A stretch of 64,000 bases of DNA from Bacillus sp. AFS073361 (lineage in GTDB: Bacteria > Bacillota > Bacilli > Bacillales > Cytobacillaceae). The stretch spans positions 16,302-80,301 of the forward strand of contig NZ_NUZU01000013.1 of NCBI RefSeq assembly GCF_002567005.1, read 5' to 3'. The notes under the pieces are model-generated. The model worked only from the letters and a program-made list of their open reading frames with translations. It did no database searches and was not told the DNA's origin. Shown one piece after another: positions 25,734 to 36,193 of this stretch (within the stretch, counting starts at the first letter, position 1; each line of letters opens with the position of its first letter). The position numbers and the translations under genes are program-made.

Positions 25734-26740
25734 AGACTGTTTCAGTACATAAACAGGATGACCATTCTCCCATGAAGTCAGAGAATCTATTAGAGATTAA
25801 GAATCTTAAAACCTATTATCCTGTTAAAGGCGGATTTTTAAAACGTACGATTGGAAATGTAAAAGCAGTGGATAATATCTCTTTTGAGATTAAAAAAGGG
25901 GAAACGCTTGGGCTAGTTGGTGAATCTGGATGCGGTAAATCAACTGCAGGCAGGACAATTCTTCGACTATTAAAACCAACAGAGGGCCAAATTCTTTTTA
26001 ATGGTAAAGACATTACCAAAGTATCAGGCAAATCACTTCGCGAGATTCGAAAGGATATGCAAATGGTGTTTCAGGACCCTTATGCTTCTTTGAATCCGAT
26101 GCAAATGGTTGGAGACATTATCGCTGAGCCTATTTATAACTTTTCTAAAAAAAGTAAGGATGTATTAAAACAGGAAGTCATGGATTTGTTAAATAAAGTA
26201 GGATTATCGCCAGATGCCTATTACAAGTATGCACATGAATTTTCTGGGGGCCAGCGTCAAAGAATCGGAATTGCTAGAGCGTTAGCATTAAAGCCGAAAT
26301 TAATTATTGCCGACGAACCTGTTTCAGCACTCGACGTCTCAGTCCAATCTCAGGTTTTAAATTTGTTAAAAGACTTGCAGGAAGAATTTAACCTTACCTT
26401 TCTTTTTATAGCACATGATTTAAGTGTTGTTAAACATATGAGTGATCGAATTGGTGTTATGTATCTAGGTAATATGGTCGAGGTTGCGGATAAAGAAGAT
26501 TTATATGCTGTACCTCTCCACCCATATACACAAGCATTAATTTCAGCAATTCCATCTCCTGATCCCAGGGTGAAAAAAGAGCGGATTATCTTAAAAGGTG
26601 ATGTGCCGAGCCCAATTAATCCTCCAACAGGATGCCGATTTCATCCCCGCTGCCCCATGGCAATGGAGCAATGTTCTAAAATTTTGCCGGTATTAAAGGA
26701 GGTGAAGCCCTCTCATCGAGTTGCTTGCCACCTTTACTAG
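25730..26740 (+). CDS. appF: Oligopeptide ABC transporter ATPase AppF
   Basis: Protein of 336 residues with GESGCGKST, FQDPYASLNP, FSGGQRQRIG and LIIADEPVSALD, and the C-terminal CRFHPRCPMAMEQC motif. Pairs with AppD as the energising heterodimer. The ATG overlaps the appD stop (ATGA), which implies translational coupling. Confidence 0.93.
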   Translation: MKTVSVHKQDDHSPMKSENLLEIKNLKTYYPVKGGFLKRTIGNVKAVDNISFEIKKGETLGLVGESGCGKSTAGRTILRLLKPTEGQILFNGKDITKVSGKSLREIRKDMQMVFQDPYASLNPMQMVGDIIAEPIYNFSKKSKDVLKQEVMDLLNKVGLSPDAYYKYAHEFSGGQRQRIGIARALALKPKLIIADEPVSALDVSVQSQVLNLLKDLQEEFNLTFLFIAHDLSVVKHMSDRIGVMYLGNMVEVADKEDLYAVPLHPYTQALISAIPSPDPRVKKERIILKGDVPSPINPPTGCRFHPRCPMAMEQCSKILPVLKEVKPSHRVACHLY

Positions 26741-26777
26741 AAAAGCGAATGCACATGTACGCTTTCACTAGACAGTA
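26739..26777 (+). repeat. GAAAAGCG-type intergenic repeat fragment
   Basis: GAAAAGCGAATGCACATGTACGCTTTC, GC-richer than its surroundings, between appF and appA. AAAGCG / CGCTTT and GTGCA-like parts form a small stem. Related to the stretches at 3502 and 60200. Confidence 0.4.
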
Positions 26778-26814
26778 ACGAAAGGAAAAATAAAAACTAT
26801 AGGGGGGTAAATAA

Positions 26815-28530
26815 ATGAAGAAGAGAAGTATGCTTATGCTAGCCGCATTGATGCTGGTTCTATCCGCATTTTTAGCGGCCTGCAGCGGCGGAGAAAAAAC
26901 AGGGACAAGCAAAAACGAAGATGATGGTAAGACTGGCGAAACGGCCGGAAAACCACAAGATGGCGGGACACTAGTTTATGCACTAGATTCCGCACCAGAG
27001 GGTAAATTTAACTATTCTTTTTATGGTAATGCATCTGATCAGTATGTCATTGATTTCTTTGATGAAAACCTAATTGATTATGACGAGAATTTAAAAGCGC
27101 AGCCTCATATCGCCTCATGGAAAACAACAGACAATAAAGTTTTTGATTTCGAAATCAAGCAAGGTGTAAAGTGGCACAATGGCGATGAGTTATCAGTGAA
27201 AGACTGGGAATTTGCATTGAAAGTTATCGCCGACAAGGATTATGATGGTCCCCGTTTTGATAACGTAAGAAATATTGTAGGTGCACAAGATTATCATGAC
27301 GGCAAAGCGAAAGAAATCGCTGGTATCAAAGTAGTGGATGATTACCACATCCAAATTACTTTTGATAAAGCTCGTGTAAACAACTTGGATAATCTTTGGA
27401 CATACCCGATGAACCGTACGGAATTTAAAGGACTTGCAGTAAAAGATATGATGGCATCCGCACAAGTTCGGACCAAGCCTGTTGGTTTAGGACCATTTAA
27501 AGTAACGAAAGTAATTCCAGGTGAATCCATAGAAATGGAACGATTTGATGATTACTTTGGCGGCAAACCACATATCGAAAAAGTAGTTATTAAAGTGATT
27601 GATCCTTCACTTTCTGTTGGAGAACTTAAAAACGGGACGCTTGATATGACTTCTTTCCATCCTAGTATTATTGATCAAGTCAAAGCACTCGATAATGTAA
27701 ATGCTGTTACCTATCCAGGCGTAAGCTACTACTATGTTGGTTTCAGATTAGGTACCTGGGATGGCGAGAAAAACATCATGAACGAACCTAAATACCAAGA
27801 GAAGAAGCTTCGTGAAGCAATGTATTATGCAATCAATCGTGAGGAATGGGTTAAGGCGTTCTTCTTTGGTGTAGGTAAGCCAGTCAACCGTCCAATACCT
27901 ACAAACCATTGGATTGCAGCCCCTAATGAAGATTTAGAGCAATACAAATATGATCCGGAAAAAGCGAAAGCATTATTAGATGAAGCGGGATACAAAGATA
28001 TTGATGGCGATGGCTTCCGTGAAGATCCAAATGGGAAGAAATTTGTTGTTAATTTCAGCCACTATGCAACCGATAACCCTACATTTGAATCGCGCGCTAA
28101 GGCAATGACTCAATATTGGGAAGCAGTTGGTTTGAAAACGAAATTAACAATGACAGATGTAAACCTTTATTATGAAATGCTTGATAAAGCTGATAAATCA
28201 ATGGAAGTATTCTTCGGTGGCTGGTCAACTGGGTCAGACCCAGATCCGACTCCACTTTGGGGATCGAAAGCAGTTTGGAACTACCCACGCTGGGTAAATG
28301 CTGATAGTGATAAATTGCTAGATCAAGCACTTGATATCAATATTGTAGGAACAGATAACGATAAACGTAAGGATCTTTATGTCCAATGGCAAAAGCTATT
28401 CATGCAAGATCTACCAGCATTACCTATTGCTGAACTAGAAGAAACAATGGCAGTCAGCAAGCGAGTGCAGGACGTTAAATTTGATGTATCTGGTATGAAT
28501 CGTCCAAACGAATGGTGGATTAAGCAATAG
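26815..28530 (+). CDS. appA: Oligopeptide-binding lipoprotein AppA
   Basis: Protein of 571 residues. Lipoprotein signal peptide with lipobox LAAC near residue 23, a Lys/Asp/Gly linker, then a solute-binding family 5 fold (GGTLVYALD..., KQGVKWHNGDELS, GLGPFKVTK). Captures extracellular oligopeptides, including signalling peptides for competence and sporulation in related species. RBS AGGGGGG. In strain 168 appA is broken; here it is intact. A 15-bp hairpin follows and likely limits expression of appB and appC. Confidence 0.93.
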   Translation: MKKRSMLMLAALMLVLSAFLAACSGGEKTGTSKNEDDGKTGETAGKPQDGGTLVYALDSAPEGKFNYSFYGNASDQYVIDFFDENLIDYDENLKAQPHIASWKTTDNKVFDFEIKQGVKWHNGDELSVKDWEFALKVIADKDYDGPRFDNVRNIVGAQDYHDGKAKEIAGIKVVDDYHIQITFDKARVNNLDNLWTYPMNRTEFKGLAVKDMMASAQVRTKPVGLGPFKVTKVIPGESIEMERFDDYFGGKPHIEKVVIKVIDPSLSVGELKNGTLDMTSFHPSIIDQVKALDNVNAVTYPGVSYYYVGFRLGTWDGEKNIMNEPKYQEKKLREAMYYAINREEWVKAFFFGVGKPVNRPIPTNHWIAAPNEDLEQYKYDPEKAKALLDEAGYKDIDGDGFREDPNGKKFVVNFSHYATDNPTFESRAKAMTQYWEAVGLKTKLTMTDVNLYYEMLDKADKSMEVFFGGWSTGSDPDPTPLWGSKAVWNYPRWVNADSDKLLDQALDINIVGTDNDKRKDLYVQWQKLFMQDLPALPIAELEETMAVSKRVQDVKFDVSGMNRPNEWWIKQ

Positions 28531-28563
28531 GTTCTGCTAAAGATTACTAACACAATCTTAATC

Positions 28564-28598
28564 TTCAAATGGGAGAAGGCTTACTTCTCCCATTTGAA
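28564..28598 (+). terminator. Intercistronic hairpin between appA and appB
   Basis: Perfect 15-bp stem TTCAAATGGGAGAAG / CTTCTCCCATTTGAA with a 5-nt loop and no T-run. More likely an RNA-stability or partial-termination element that favours appA over appB/appC. Confidence 0.65.
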
Positions 28599-28661
28599 TA
28601 AGCTGGTATTGGGTTTACACAGCTCGTGTGTACCAAAGCTTAATAGACAAGGAGAATGCAC

Positions 28662-29627
28662 ATGCTGAAATATGCATTTCGAAGAATATTGGGAATGATT
28701 CCAATGTTACTCCTTACCTCCATTGTAGTATTTACATTGGCAAAATTAATGCCTGGAGATTCACTAAGTGGAGAAATAGATCCTAGAAATACGAATCCTG
28801 AGTATATCGCAGAAATGCGAGAGAAATTGGGGTATAATGACCCGCTGCCTCAGCAGTATTTCCGTTGGATTAGTGGATTCGTTGAGGGGGATTTTGGAAA
28901 GTCAACACGTTTCAAAATAGAGGTATCCGAGGTTATTGGTGAGCGGCTCCCTAACACAATACTTTTAGGTTTTTCATCCATATTAATAACCTATATTCTC
29001 GCATTTATAATGGGCTCCTATGCAGGACGAAAGCCTTATACTCTGACTGATAATCTAATTGGAGGATTAAACTACATAGGATTGGCCATCCCATCCTTTA
29101 TTGCTGGGGTATTCGCTATCTTCTTCTTTTCCTTTACGCTAGGCTGGTTTCCATCCAATGGTTCAGTCGATATTAGTGTGACCGAGGGAACCATTGAATG
29201 GTGGTTAAGCCGTTTACATCATGTCTTTCTGCCTGCGGTCGTACTAGGATTATTAAGTACAGCTAGTTATACCCAATTTTTACGTAACGATATTATCGAA
29301 AATAGCCGCAAGGACTATGTCCGCACAGCACGTGCAAAGGGTACACCGGAACGAAAGATTTATAATGTTCATATTTTAAGAAACTCAATTATTCCACTTA
29401 TAACCTTTTTAGGATTTGATATCGTCGCCATTATTAGTGGTGCCATTATTACTGAGACAATTTTTACTTATCCTGGTTTAGGACAACTATTCCTACAGTC
29501 TGTAGGGACGAGGGATTATCCAGTATTATTGACATTGACAATGTTATTCTCGTTCTTAACATTAATCGGCAATTTAATAGCGGATGTCTTATATGGTGTT
29601 GTAGATCCGAGAATTAGGCTAGATTAA
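28662..29627 (+). CDS. appB: Oligopeptide ABC permease AppB
   Basis: Protein of 321 residues, six membrane segments, with the inner-membrane permease EAA loop (DYVRTARAKGTPERKIYNVHILRNS). First permease of the App system. The ATG at 28656 is only 1 nt after AAGGAG; the ATG at 28662 has better spacing and is used. Confidence 0.93.
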   Translation: MLKYAFRRILGMIPMLLLTSIVVFTLAKLMPGDSLSGEIDPRNTNPEYIAEMREKLGYNDPLPQQYFRWISGFVEGDFGKSTRFKIEVSEVIGERLPNTILLGFSSILITYILAFIMGSYAGRKPYTLTDNLIGGLNYIGLAIPSFIAGVFAIFFFSFTLGWFPSNGSVDISVTEGTIEWWLSRLHHVFLPAVVLGLLSTASYTQFLRNDIIENSRKDYVRTARAKGTPERKIYNVHILRNSIIPLITFLGFDIVAIISGAIITETIFTYPGLGQLFLQSVGTRDYPVLLTLTMLFSFLTLIGNLIADVLYGVVDPRIRLD

Positions 29628-29640
29628 GGGGGAGGAAAAG

Positions 29641-30552
29641 ATGCAGATAGCAACGCAAAACGAGAAAAATATGTTAGTAACACCCCCGAAAAAAAGTTTA
29701 TCTCCTTTTGCAATAGCCCGAAAGAAATTTGTGAAAAATAAATTGGCAATGATTAGCCTTTTCTTTTTACTGCTTGTTACGATTGTTTCAATCCTCGCAC
29801 CCTATATCACTACGACAGATATAACTAGAATCAACATTGGGCAAATGTCGTTAGAGCCAAGTAGTGAACATTGGCTGGGAACAGATAAATCTGGACGCGA
29901 TGTTTTTACAAGATTGCTCTATGGCGGACGTATCTCTTTGTTAGTAGGGATCAGTTGTACATTTTTTGTTACTATACTGGGAACTTTAATCGGCTCAATC
30001 TCAGGGTATTTCGGCGGAGCGGTTGATAGCTTATTAATGAGATTTACCGATTTTATCTTAAACTTTCCATTCCTTGTATTTGTCATTGTTCTAAATGCTA
30101 TCCTTTTTGGAAAAGTTAACGGATTGTGGGTATTAATTGGAACAATAAGCTTGCTAAGTTGGGGGGGGATTGCCCGGATTGTCCGCAGTAAGATTCTCGC
30201 CGAAAAAGAAAATGAATACATTACAGCAGCCATTTCTATAGGTTGTTCACCAACAAAAGTTATTGTGAAACATCTTCTTCCCAACATTTTATCTACTATT
30301 ATTGTTCAAGCAACGATTACATTTGCAACGATGATTGTTGCTGAAACAGGTTTAAGTTTTCTTGGCTTTGGTGTACCGCAAGAAATTCCGAGTTGGGGAA
30401 ATATGTTGAATTCAGCTAATGAGCCTGATGTTCTTCAATTCAAACTTTGGATTTGGGTACCGCCAGCATTAATAATCACAATAACCATTTTATCTATTAA
30501 CTTTATCGGTGAAGGTCTAAAGGATGCCTTTAATCCAAAATCTAAACGTTAA
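29641..30552 (+). CDS. appC: Oligopeptide ABC permease AppC
   Basis: Protein of 303 residues: polar N-terminus, first membrane segment, outer domain with SEHWLGTDKSGRDVFTRLLYGGR (typical OppC/DppC), then five membrane segments and an EAA loop. Ribosome site GGGGGAGG. Last gene of appDFABC; a terminator follows. Confidence 0.93.
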   Translation: MQIATQNEKNMLVTPPKKSLSPFAIARKKFVKNKLAMISLFFLLLVTIVSILAPYITTTDITRINIGQMSLEPSSEHWLGTDKSGRDVFTRLLYGGRISLLVGISCTFFVTILGTLIGSISGYFGGAVDSLLMRFTDFILNFPFLVFVIVLNAILFGKVNGLWVLIGTISLLSWGGIARIVRSKILAEKENEYITAAISIGCSPTKVIVKHLLPNILSTIIVQATITFATMIVAETGLSFLGFGVPQEIPSWGNMLNSANEPDVLQFKLWIWVPPALIITITILSINFIGEGLKDAFNPKSKR

Positions 30553-30583
30553 AGATCTACCATTACCTGGTGGATTTTTTTTG
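30553..30583 (+). terminator. Terminator of appDFABC
   Basis: Stem ATCTACCA / TGGTGGAT (one G-U) and T8. Confidence 0.75.
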
Positions 30584-30715
30584 TTGGCATTTTAAAGTTC
30601 GTTGTTGATTGAAGTTCATAAATGTAATTGGAGCAAAATATATATAAAGGAATAATTTAACTAAGGTCTGCCCATACTGATTTACAAACAGTTTCTTGAA
30701 GTGAGGGGTTGTACA

Positions 30716-31462
30716 ATGTTGTATCTTCATGATGTATGGGTGAATTGGTTTGAAGGGGAAGAAAACGGTTACAATGTATGCCATTTCCATGAATGGCGTA
30801 AGGATGATGGCGTGGAGTTATTAGACCAAGTGCCATTGATGAAAGTTGAACCGATATTGTTTAATTACATTGAAAATGATTTGTCAGAATTACCTCAACA
30901 GCTCTTAGATGATATCTTTCAGAAAGCGTATTTGAGGAAGAATCATGAAAGAGTTCAACTTGACTATTGTTTTGTAGTTACGGATGGAATTGGTATATTA
31001 GCCATAGATACCATTGGCTATAATATTCCAATCCGTAAAAGCCGATTAATTCCAAGACAAGAGCAGTTAGTTTACGAAATGATAAGTCAACATGAGGCTA
31101 ATAAATACCACTTTTATGAGCAGCCAAAATCAAAAGACTATCACATTCTCTCACCTGAGCCGGAATTAATGAGAGGTTTAACAAGAAAAGAACGTCAATT
31201 AAAACAACTATTATTTATGGCACTTGACCAATTACTCTCATCGAGTAATGAGGCAGAAGTTAGGTATTGGTACACTGAATGGTGTCCGGAAAATTATTCA
31301 ACGATTCAAGCTTTAAATTTTGAAGCCGCATGGGAACAGTTATTTGAGGAAACAAAGTATGGATGGTCGAAGAGGCATGAAACATTTTGTGAAAATCTAA
31401 TAAAAGGACAGCCGTTTTTTGAAAAGCTTTGGGAAATGGAACACGGTCCAAAAGTAAATTAA
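30716..31462 (+). CDS. yjbA: YjbA, UPF0736 family
   Basis: Protein of 248 residues matching the UPF0736 family ([25 protein letters not shown]...; C-terminal [26 protein letters not shown]). Rich in acidic and aromatic residues; function unknown. The frame opens at 30701; ATG at 30716 with GTGAGGGG ahead is preferred. Position equals yjbA of B. subtilis, between app and trpS. Confidence 0.9.
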   Translation: MLYLHDVWVNWFEGEENGYNVCHFHEWRKDDGVELLDQVPLMKVEPILFNYIENDLSELPQQLLDDIFQKAYLRKNHERVQLDYCFVVTDGIGILAIDTIGYNIPIRKSRLIPRQEQLVYEMISQHEANKYHFYEQPKSKDYHILSPEPELMRGLTRKERQLKQLLFMALDQLLSSSNEAEVRYWYTEWCPENYSTIQALNFEAAWEQLFEETKYGWSKRHETFCENLIKGQPFFEKLWEMEHGPKVN

Positions 31463-31516
31463 AAGCCTGACCCAACAGATATGCTGCACATATCTGTTGG
31501 GATTCAGGCTTTTTTT
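31461..31516. terminator. Bidirectional terminator between yjbA and trpS
   Basis: Long two-part stem: AAAAGCCTGA / TCAGGCTTTT outside and CCAACAGATATG / CATATCTGTTGG inside, T7 tail. Confidence 0.92.
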
Positions 31517-31520
31517 AATT

Positions 31521-32522
<1,002 letters not shown>

Positions 32523-32539
32523 CTAAAAAATATATAAAA

Positions 32540-32831
32540 AAACCATTCATCCCCTAAAACGAATAGGGACGAATGGTTCGCGGTACCACCCTAAATTACT
32601 CAAAAAAGAGTCACTCATTGCTAAAACCATCTTGAAGACAATTTAGCCACCTTTTAACGCAAGGTTACGTCTAATCCTACTTATATATAACATAGAAATA
32701 ATTTGTTCAGATAGAGGCTCCAAAGTCCATTCCGTATTTATTCGTGTTTGTTTCCACCACCCACAAACTCTCTGATCCGAATGTAAATACGTACTACTCT
32801 TTATCATCGCCTTTTAAGCAACTATACAATT
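32540..32831 (-). promoter_or_regulatory. T-box leader of trpS with SigA promoter upstream
   Basis: On the minus strand: promoter TTGAAA (32866-32861), 17 bp, TATAAT (32843-32838), predicted +1 at about 32831; then a leader with AAGAGTAGTA near its start, a specifier loop reading GAATGGAC with UGG (Trp), the conserved T-box AGGGTGGTACCGCG (32592-32579), and a terminator pairing AACCATTCG... with ...GGATGAATGGTT followed by T7 (about 32580-32540). Uncharged tRNA-Trp would pair with UGG and the T-box to favour read-through. Confidence 0.95.
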
Positions 32832-32871
32832 GTACTTATTATAATGAAACGAATAATTATTTTCAAGTCAG

Positions 32872-33228
32872 TTAAAAATAATATATGACAAGGGCAATAA
32901 GCATAAACAGTCCATTAATAAGCCCGTAAAAAGCTAAGGGCTTTTGGTTGAATGTAACAAGTTCTGATAAAGGAGGTATTTCATCAAATCGTCTTTTATT
33001 ATGACCTCTTTGAAACGCAAAACTGAAAGATTTTGAAATGACGTCATAAAAGCCTGAATGGATAGTATAAACAAGCAAGGAAGTAAGCAAGAGTCCTGCT
33101 GAAAAATAAAAAGATATATTGATATAGCTTAACAAGGACACTTTGTGATTATTAATAAAAGAAATAAAAATAATCACTAGTTGTATGAATGCTATAATTA
33201 GGAGTTTTTTCTTAAGTTGATAATTCAC
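32872..33228 (-). CDS. DUF3899-like membrane protein, 118 aa
   Basis: Three hydrophobic segments (LLIIAFIQLVIIFISF, ISFYFSAGLLLTSLLVY, ALVIYYF region) and a cytosolic loop with FAFQRGHNKRRFDEIPPLSELV, a pattern I recall from the DUF3899 family. GTG start after GGAGG. Lies between the trpS promoter and oppA, divergent from oppA. Function unknown. Confidence 0.75.
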   Translation of the reverse strand: MNYQLKKKLLIIAFIQLVIIFISFINNHKVSLLSYINISFYFSAGLLLTSLLVYTIHSGFYDVISKSFSFAFQRGHNKRRFDEIPPLSELVTFNQKPLAFYGLINGLFMLIALVIYYF

Positions 33229-33379
33229 TAAATAACCTCCAAAAGATTGATTTAATAGGGGTTTACTTAAGTATATTATATTAAAAATCCGTATAAGTCT
33301 AAATTATAACATAGGAAAATGTAATGATAACGTAAAGAATGTTTCTGAAATGTAAATAAACTTCAAAAAAATAATGTAC

Positions 33380-33430
33380 AATTTCTAGAAAATATGTATA
33401 ATAGAGAATGTAGTAATTTTTCAGAATAAT
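33380..33430 (+). promoter_or_regulatory. oppA promoter region with CodY-like boxes
   Basis: A -10 TATAAT at 33397-33402 is flanked by two 15-mers each 12/15 to the CodY consensus AATTTTCWGAAAATT (33380-33394 and 33416-33430). AT-rich context makes chance matches likely, so this is tentative. Confidence 0.4.
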
Positions 33431-33449
33431 AGAAAAGGGAGGTCTACTA

Positions 33450-35147
33450 GTGAAGAAATCAAAACTTTCACTACTATTAGTACTATCACTAGTTCTCAGC
33501 ATGTTCCTTGCAGCATGTTCGGGCGGAAACAAGAATGAAGGTTCGTCCAAAAATGAAGGCGATAATAAAGCCGGCACTGAAGAAACCCAATTAGCAGATG
33601 AGCAAGTTCTAAATGTTCTTGAGTCTGCAGAAATTCCTTCAATGGACAGCGTAATGTCTCAAGACGTATTGAGCTTCACAATGTTAAATGCTACAAACGA
33701 AGGTTTATATCGTTTAGATCCAGACCAAAAAGTTATTCCTGGCGTTGCTGAAGCAGCACCAACTTATAATGATGATAAATCTGTTATCACAATTAAATTA
33801 AAACAAGATACAAAATGGTCAAATGGTGACCCTGTAACTGCACATGACTTTGTATTTGCATGGCAACGTGCAATTGATCCTAAAGTTGCTGCTCCATACG
33901 GCGCATACTTCATGGAAGGCAAAATCAAAAATGCATCTGAAATTGTTGCTGGAAAAGCAAAACTTGATGATTTAGGTATTAAAGCAGTAGATGATTATAC
34001 TTTGGAAATTACATTAGTAAGACCACTTCCATACATCGAATCTTACTTAACTTTCCCATTGTTCTTCCCACAAAACAAAAAGTTTGTTGAAGCGGAAGGC
34101 GATAACTATGCGAAAGATGCAACACACCTACTTTACAATGGTCCGTTTAAAATGACTAAATGGGATGGTCCAACAGGAACTGAGTGGGTATTAGAAAAGA
34201 ATGCTGATTATGTAAATGCAAAGGACGTTACTTTAGAGAAAATTAACTTTAACGTTTCTAAAGATCCACAAGCATCTGCAAACGCGTATACTGCTGGTGA
34301 AGCTGATATCACACCAAAACTTGCACAAGCGGCAATTCTTTCACAATTTGAAGGACAAAAAGATTTACTTCGCTATCAAGAACCATCAATCTGGTGGTTA
34401 AAAATGAACGAAAAGAACCCTGCATTAAAGAATGTTAATATCCGTAAAGCAATTGCTTTAAGTGTTGACAAAAAAGCTTTAACTGAAGATGTATTAGCAA
34501 ACGGATCCATCCCTGCTGATTTCTTAGTTCCAAAAGGATTCTCTTTTGACACAAATAATAAAGACTTCCGTGAAACTACAGGAACTTACTTAAGCACTAA
34601 CAAAGAAGAAGCTAAAAAGCTTTGGGAACAAGGTCTTAAAGAAACAGGACTTAAAGAAGTTAAGTTTACTTATGTTGGTCAAGATACTGAAACTTCAAAA
34701 GTAACTGATGCATTCGTTAAAGATCAGTTAGAGAAAAACTTACCTGGATTAAAAATTACAATCGAAGCAGTTCCTTTCAAAATTCGTATCGCTCGTGAAG
34801 ATGCTGAAGATTATGATTTATTAATGGGTGGTTGGGGACCTGACTACGCTGACCCAATGACTTATATGGATCTTTGGATTACTAACGGCGGACAAAACCA
34901 CATGAGCTATAGCAATCCTGAATTTGATAAGTTAATCAAATCAGCTAGTGAAGAACTTGTAGCTAAGCCACAAGATCGTTGGAAAGCTCTTCAAGATGCA
35001 GAAAAAATCTTGTTAGAAGATGATGCGGCTATCGCACCATTATACCAACGTTCAGTGAACCTATTAATCAATCCTAAGGTTCAAGGTTTTGCTCACCATG
35101 CATTTGGTCCTGACTATAGTTACCAGTGGATTAAAATCACAAAATAG
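33450..35147 (+). CDS. oppA: Oligopeptide-binding lipoprotein OppA
   Basis: Protein of 565 residues. Signal peptide with lipobox LAAC near residue 25, flexible Ser/Asn/Glu linker, then a family 5 binding-protein fold (KQDTKWSNGDPVTAHDFVFAWQ). Imports oligopeptides, including Phr-type signalling peptides in bacilli. ATG or GTG: the codon at 33450 is GTG, preceded by AAAGGGAGG. Followed by a strong terminator that separates it from oppBCDF. Confidence 0.95.
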   Translation: MKKSKLSLLLVLSLVLSMFLAACSGGNKNEGSSKNEGDNKAGTEETQLADEQVLNVLESAEIPSMDSVMSQDVLSFTMLNATNEGLYRLDPDQKVIPGVAEAAPTYNDDKSVITIKLKQDTKWSNGDPVTAHDFVFAWQRAIDPKVAAPYGAYFMEGKIKNASEIVAGKAKLDDLGIKAVDDYTLEITLVRPLPYIESYLTFPLFFPQNKKFVEAEGDNYAKDATHLLYNGPFKMTKWDGPTGTEWVLEKNADYVNAKDVTLEKINFNVSKDPQASANAYTAGEADITPKLAQAAILSQFEGQKDLLRYQEPSIWWLKMNEKNPALKNVNIRKAIALSVDKKALTEDVLANGSIPADFLVPKGFSFDTNNKDFRETTGTYLSTNKEEAKKLWEQGLKETGLKEVKFTYVGQDTETSKVTDAFVKDQLEKNLPGLKITIEAVPFKIRIAREDAEDYDLLMGGWGPDYADPMTYMDLWITNGGQNHMSYSNPEFDKLIKSASEELVAKPQDRWKALQDAEKILLEDDAAIAPLYQRSVNLLINPKVQGFAHHAFGPDYSYQWIKITK

Positions 35148-35166
35148 TAACTATAACTAATCAAAT

Positions 35167-35202
35167 AAAAAGAGAGTATATTTACCAATATACTCTCTTT
35201 TT
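35167..35202 (+). terminator. Terminator/attenuator between oppA and oppB
   Basis: Perfect stem AAAAAGAGAGTATA / TATACTCTCTTTTT, 8-nt loop, T5. Read-through would supply oppBCDF at a lower level than oppA. Confidence 0.88.
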
Positions 35203-35260
35203 ACCTGTGTTAGAATTGTCGTAAGATGTCGAAAATTCAAAATAATTAGGAGGTGTAGGC

Positions 35261-36193
35261 ATGGTCAAATATATACTAAAACGTGTTGGCTATATGATTA
35301 TTACACTTTTTATTGTAACATCGCTTACCTTTTTCCTCATGAAGCTAATTCCAGGTAGTCCTTTTAATAACTTCGAAAAGCTATCTGAAGTTCAGCGAAA
35401 TATTTTGCTGGATAAATATGGCTTGAACGACCCCCTGCCTGTTCAATATTTTAACTATATGATGAACTTGGTAAAAGGGGATTTAGGAGTTTCCTTCCAA
35501 TTTGATAATACCCCTGTGACAGAACTTATTGCTAATCGCCTTGGACCTTCTGCACAATTAGGTTTTCAAGCAATGGTTGTAGGCTCAATTTTAGGTATTT
35601 TATTAGGTGTAATTGCTGCTCTAAAGCAAAACACTTGGATAGATTACGGTTCTACTTTTATCGCAGTAGTTGGTAAATCAATCCCATCATTTATTTTTGC
35701 TGGATTAATGCAGTATTATATTTCGGTAAAGTTAGGCTGGCTTCCAGTAATGTTATGGAAAGGACCTGAATATACAATTCTTCCTACTATTGCACTAGCG
35801 ATGTTTCCAATCTCGATTGCAGCGCGTTTTATGCGTACTGAAATGGTTGAAGTATTAGGGTCTGATTATATAACTTTGGCGAGAGCTAAAGGTGCGAGCC
35901 GCTGGCAGATTAGCTTTAAGCATGCTTTAAGAAATGCGTTAATACCTGTAGTTACTGTTTTAGGGCCATTAGCTGTTAGTTTAATGACTGGCTCACTTGT
36001 TATTGAGCAAATTTTTGGAATCCCAGGAATTGGTGAGCAGTTCGTTAAATCTATTAATATGAATGATTACCCCGTTATTATGGGTACTAACATTTTATTT
36101 GCGGTCCTATTTATCGTAGTAATCTTAATTGTTGATATTCTTTATGGAATCATCGACCCACGTATTCGTGTATCGGGGGGGAAAACTAAATGA
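35261..36193 (+). CDS. oppB: Oligopeptide ABC permease OppB
   Basis: Protein of 310 residues with six membrane segments and the EAA loop SDYITLARAKGASRWQISFKHALRNA. Starts at ATG after AGGAGG. Forms the channel with OppC; overlaps oppC by 4 bp. Confidence 0.95.
   Translation: MVKYILKRVGYMIITLFIVTSLTFFLMKLIPGSPFNNFEKLSEVQRNILLDKYGLNDPLPVQYFNYMMNLVKGDLGVSFQFDNTPVTELIANRLGPSAQLGFQAMVVGSILGILLGVIAALKQNTWIDYGSTFIAVVGKSIPSFIFAGLMQYYISVKLGWLPVMLWKGPEYTILPTIALAMFPISIAARFMRTEMVEVLGSDYITLARAKGASRWQISFKHALRNALIPVVTVLGPLAVSLMTGSLVIEQIFGIPGIGEQFVKSINMNDYPVIMGTNILFAVLFIVVILIVDILYGIIDPRIRVSGGKTK

Noticed and set aside
29919..30287. 122-aa ORF antisense to appC
   Set aside because: Shadow of a well-supported permease gene; no ribosome site or independent pattern.
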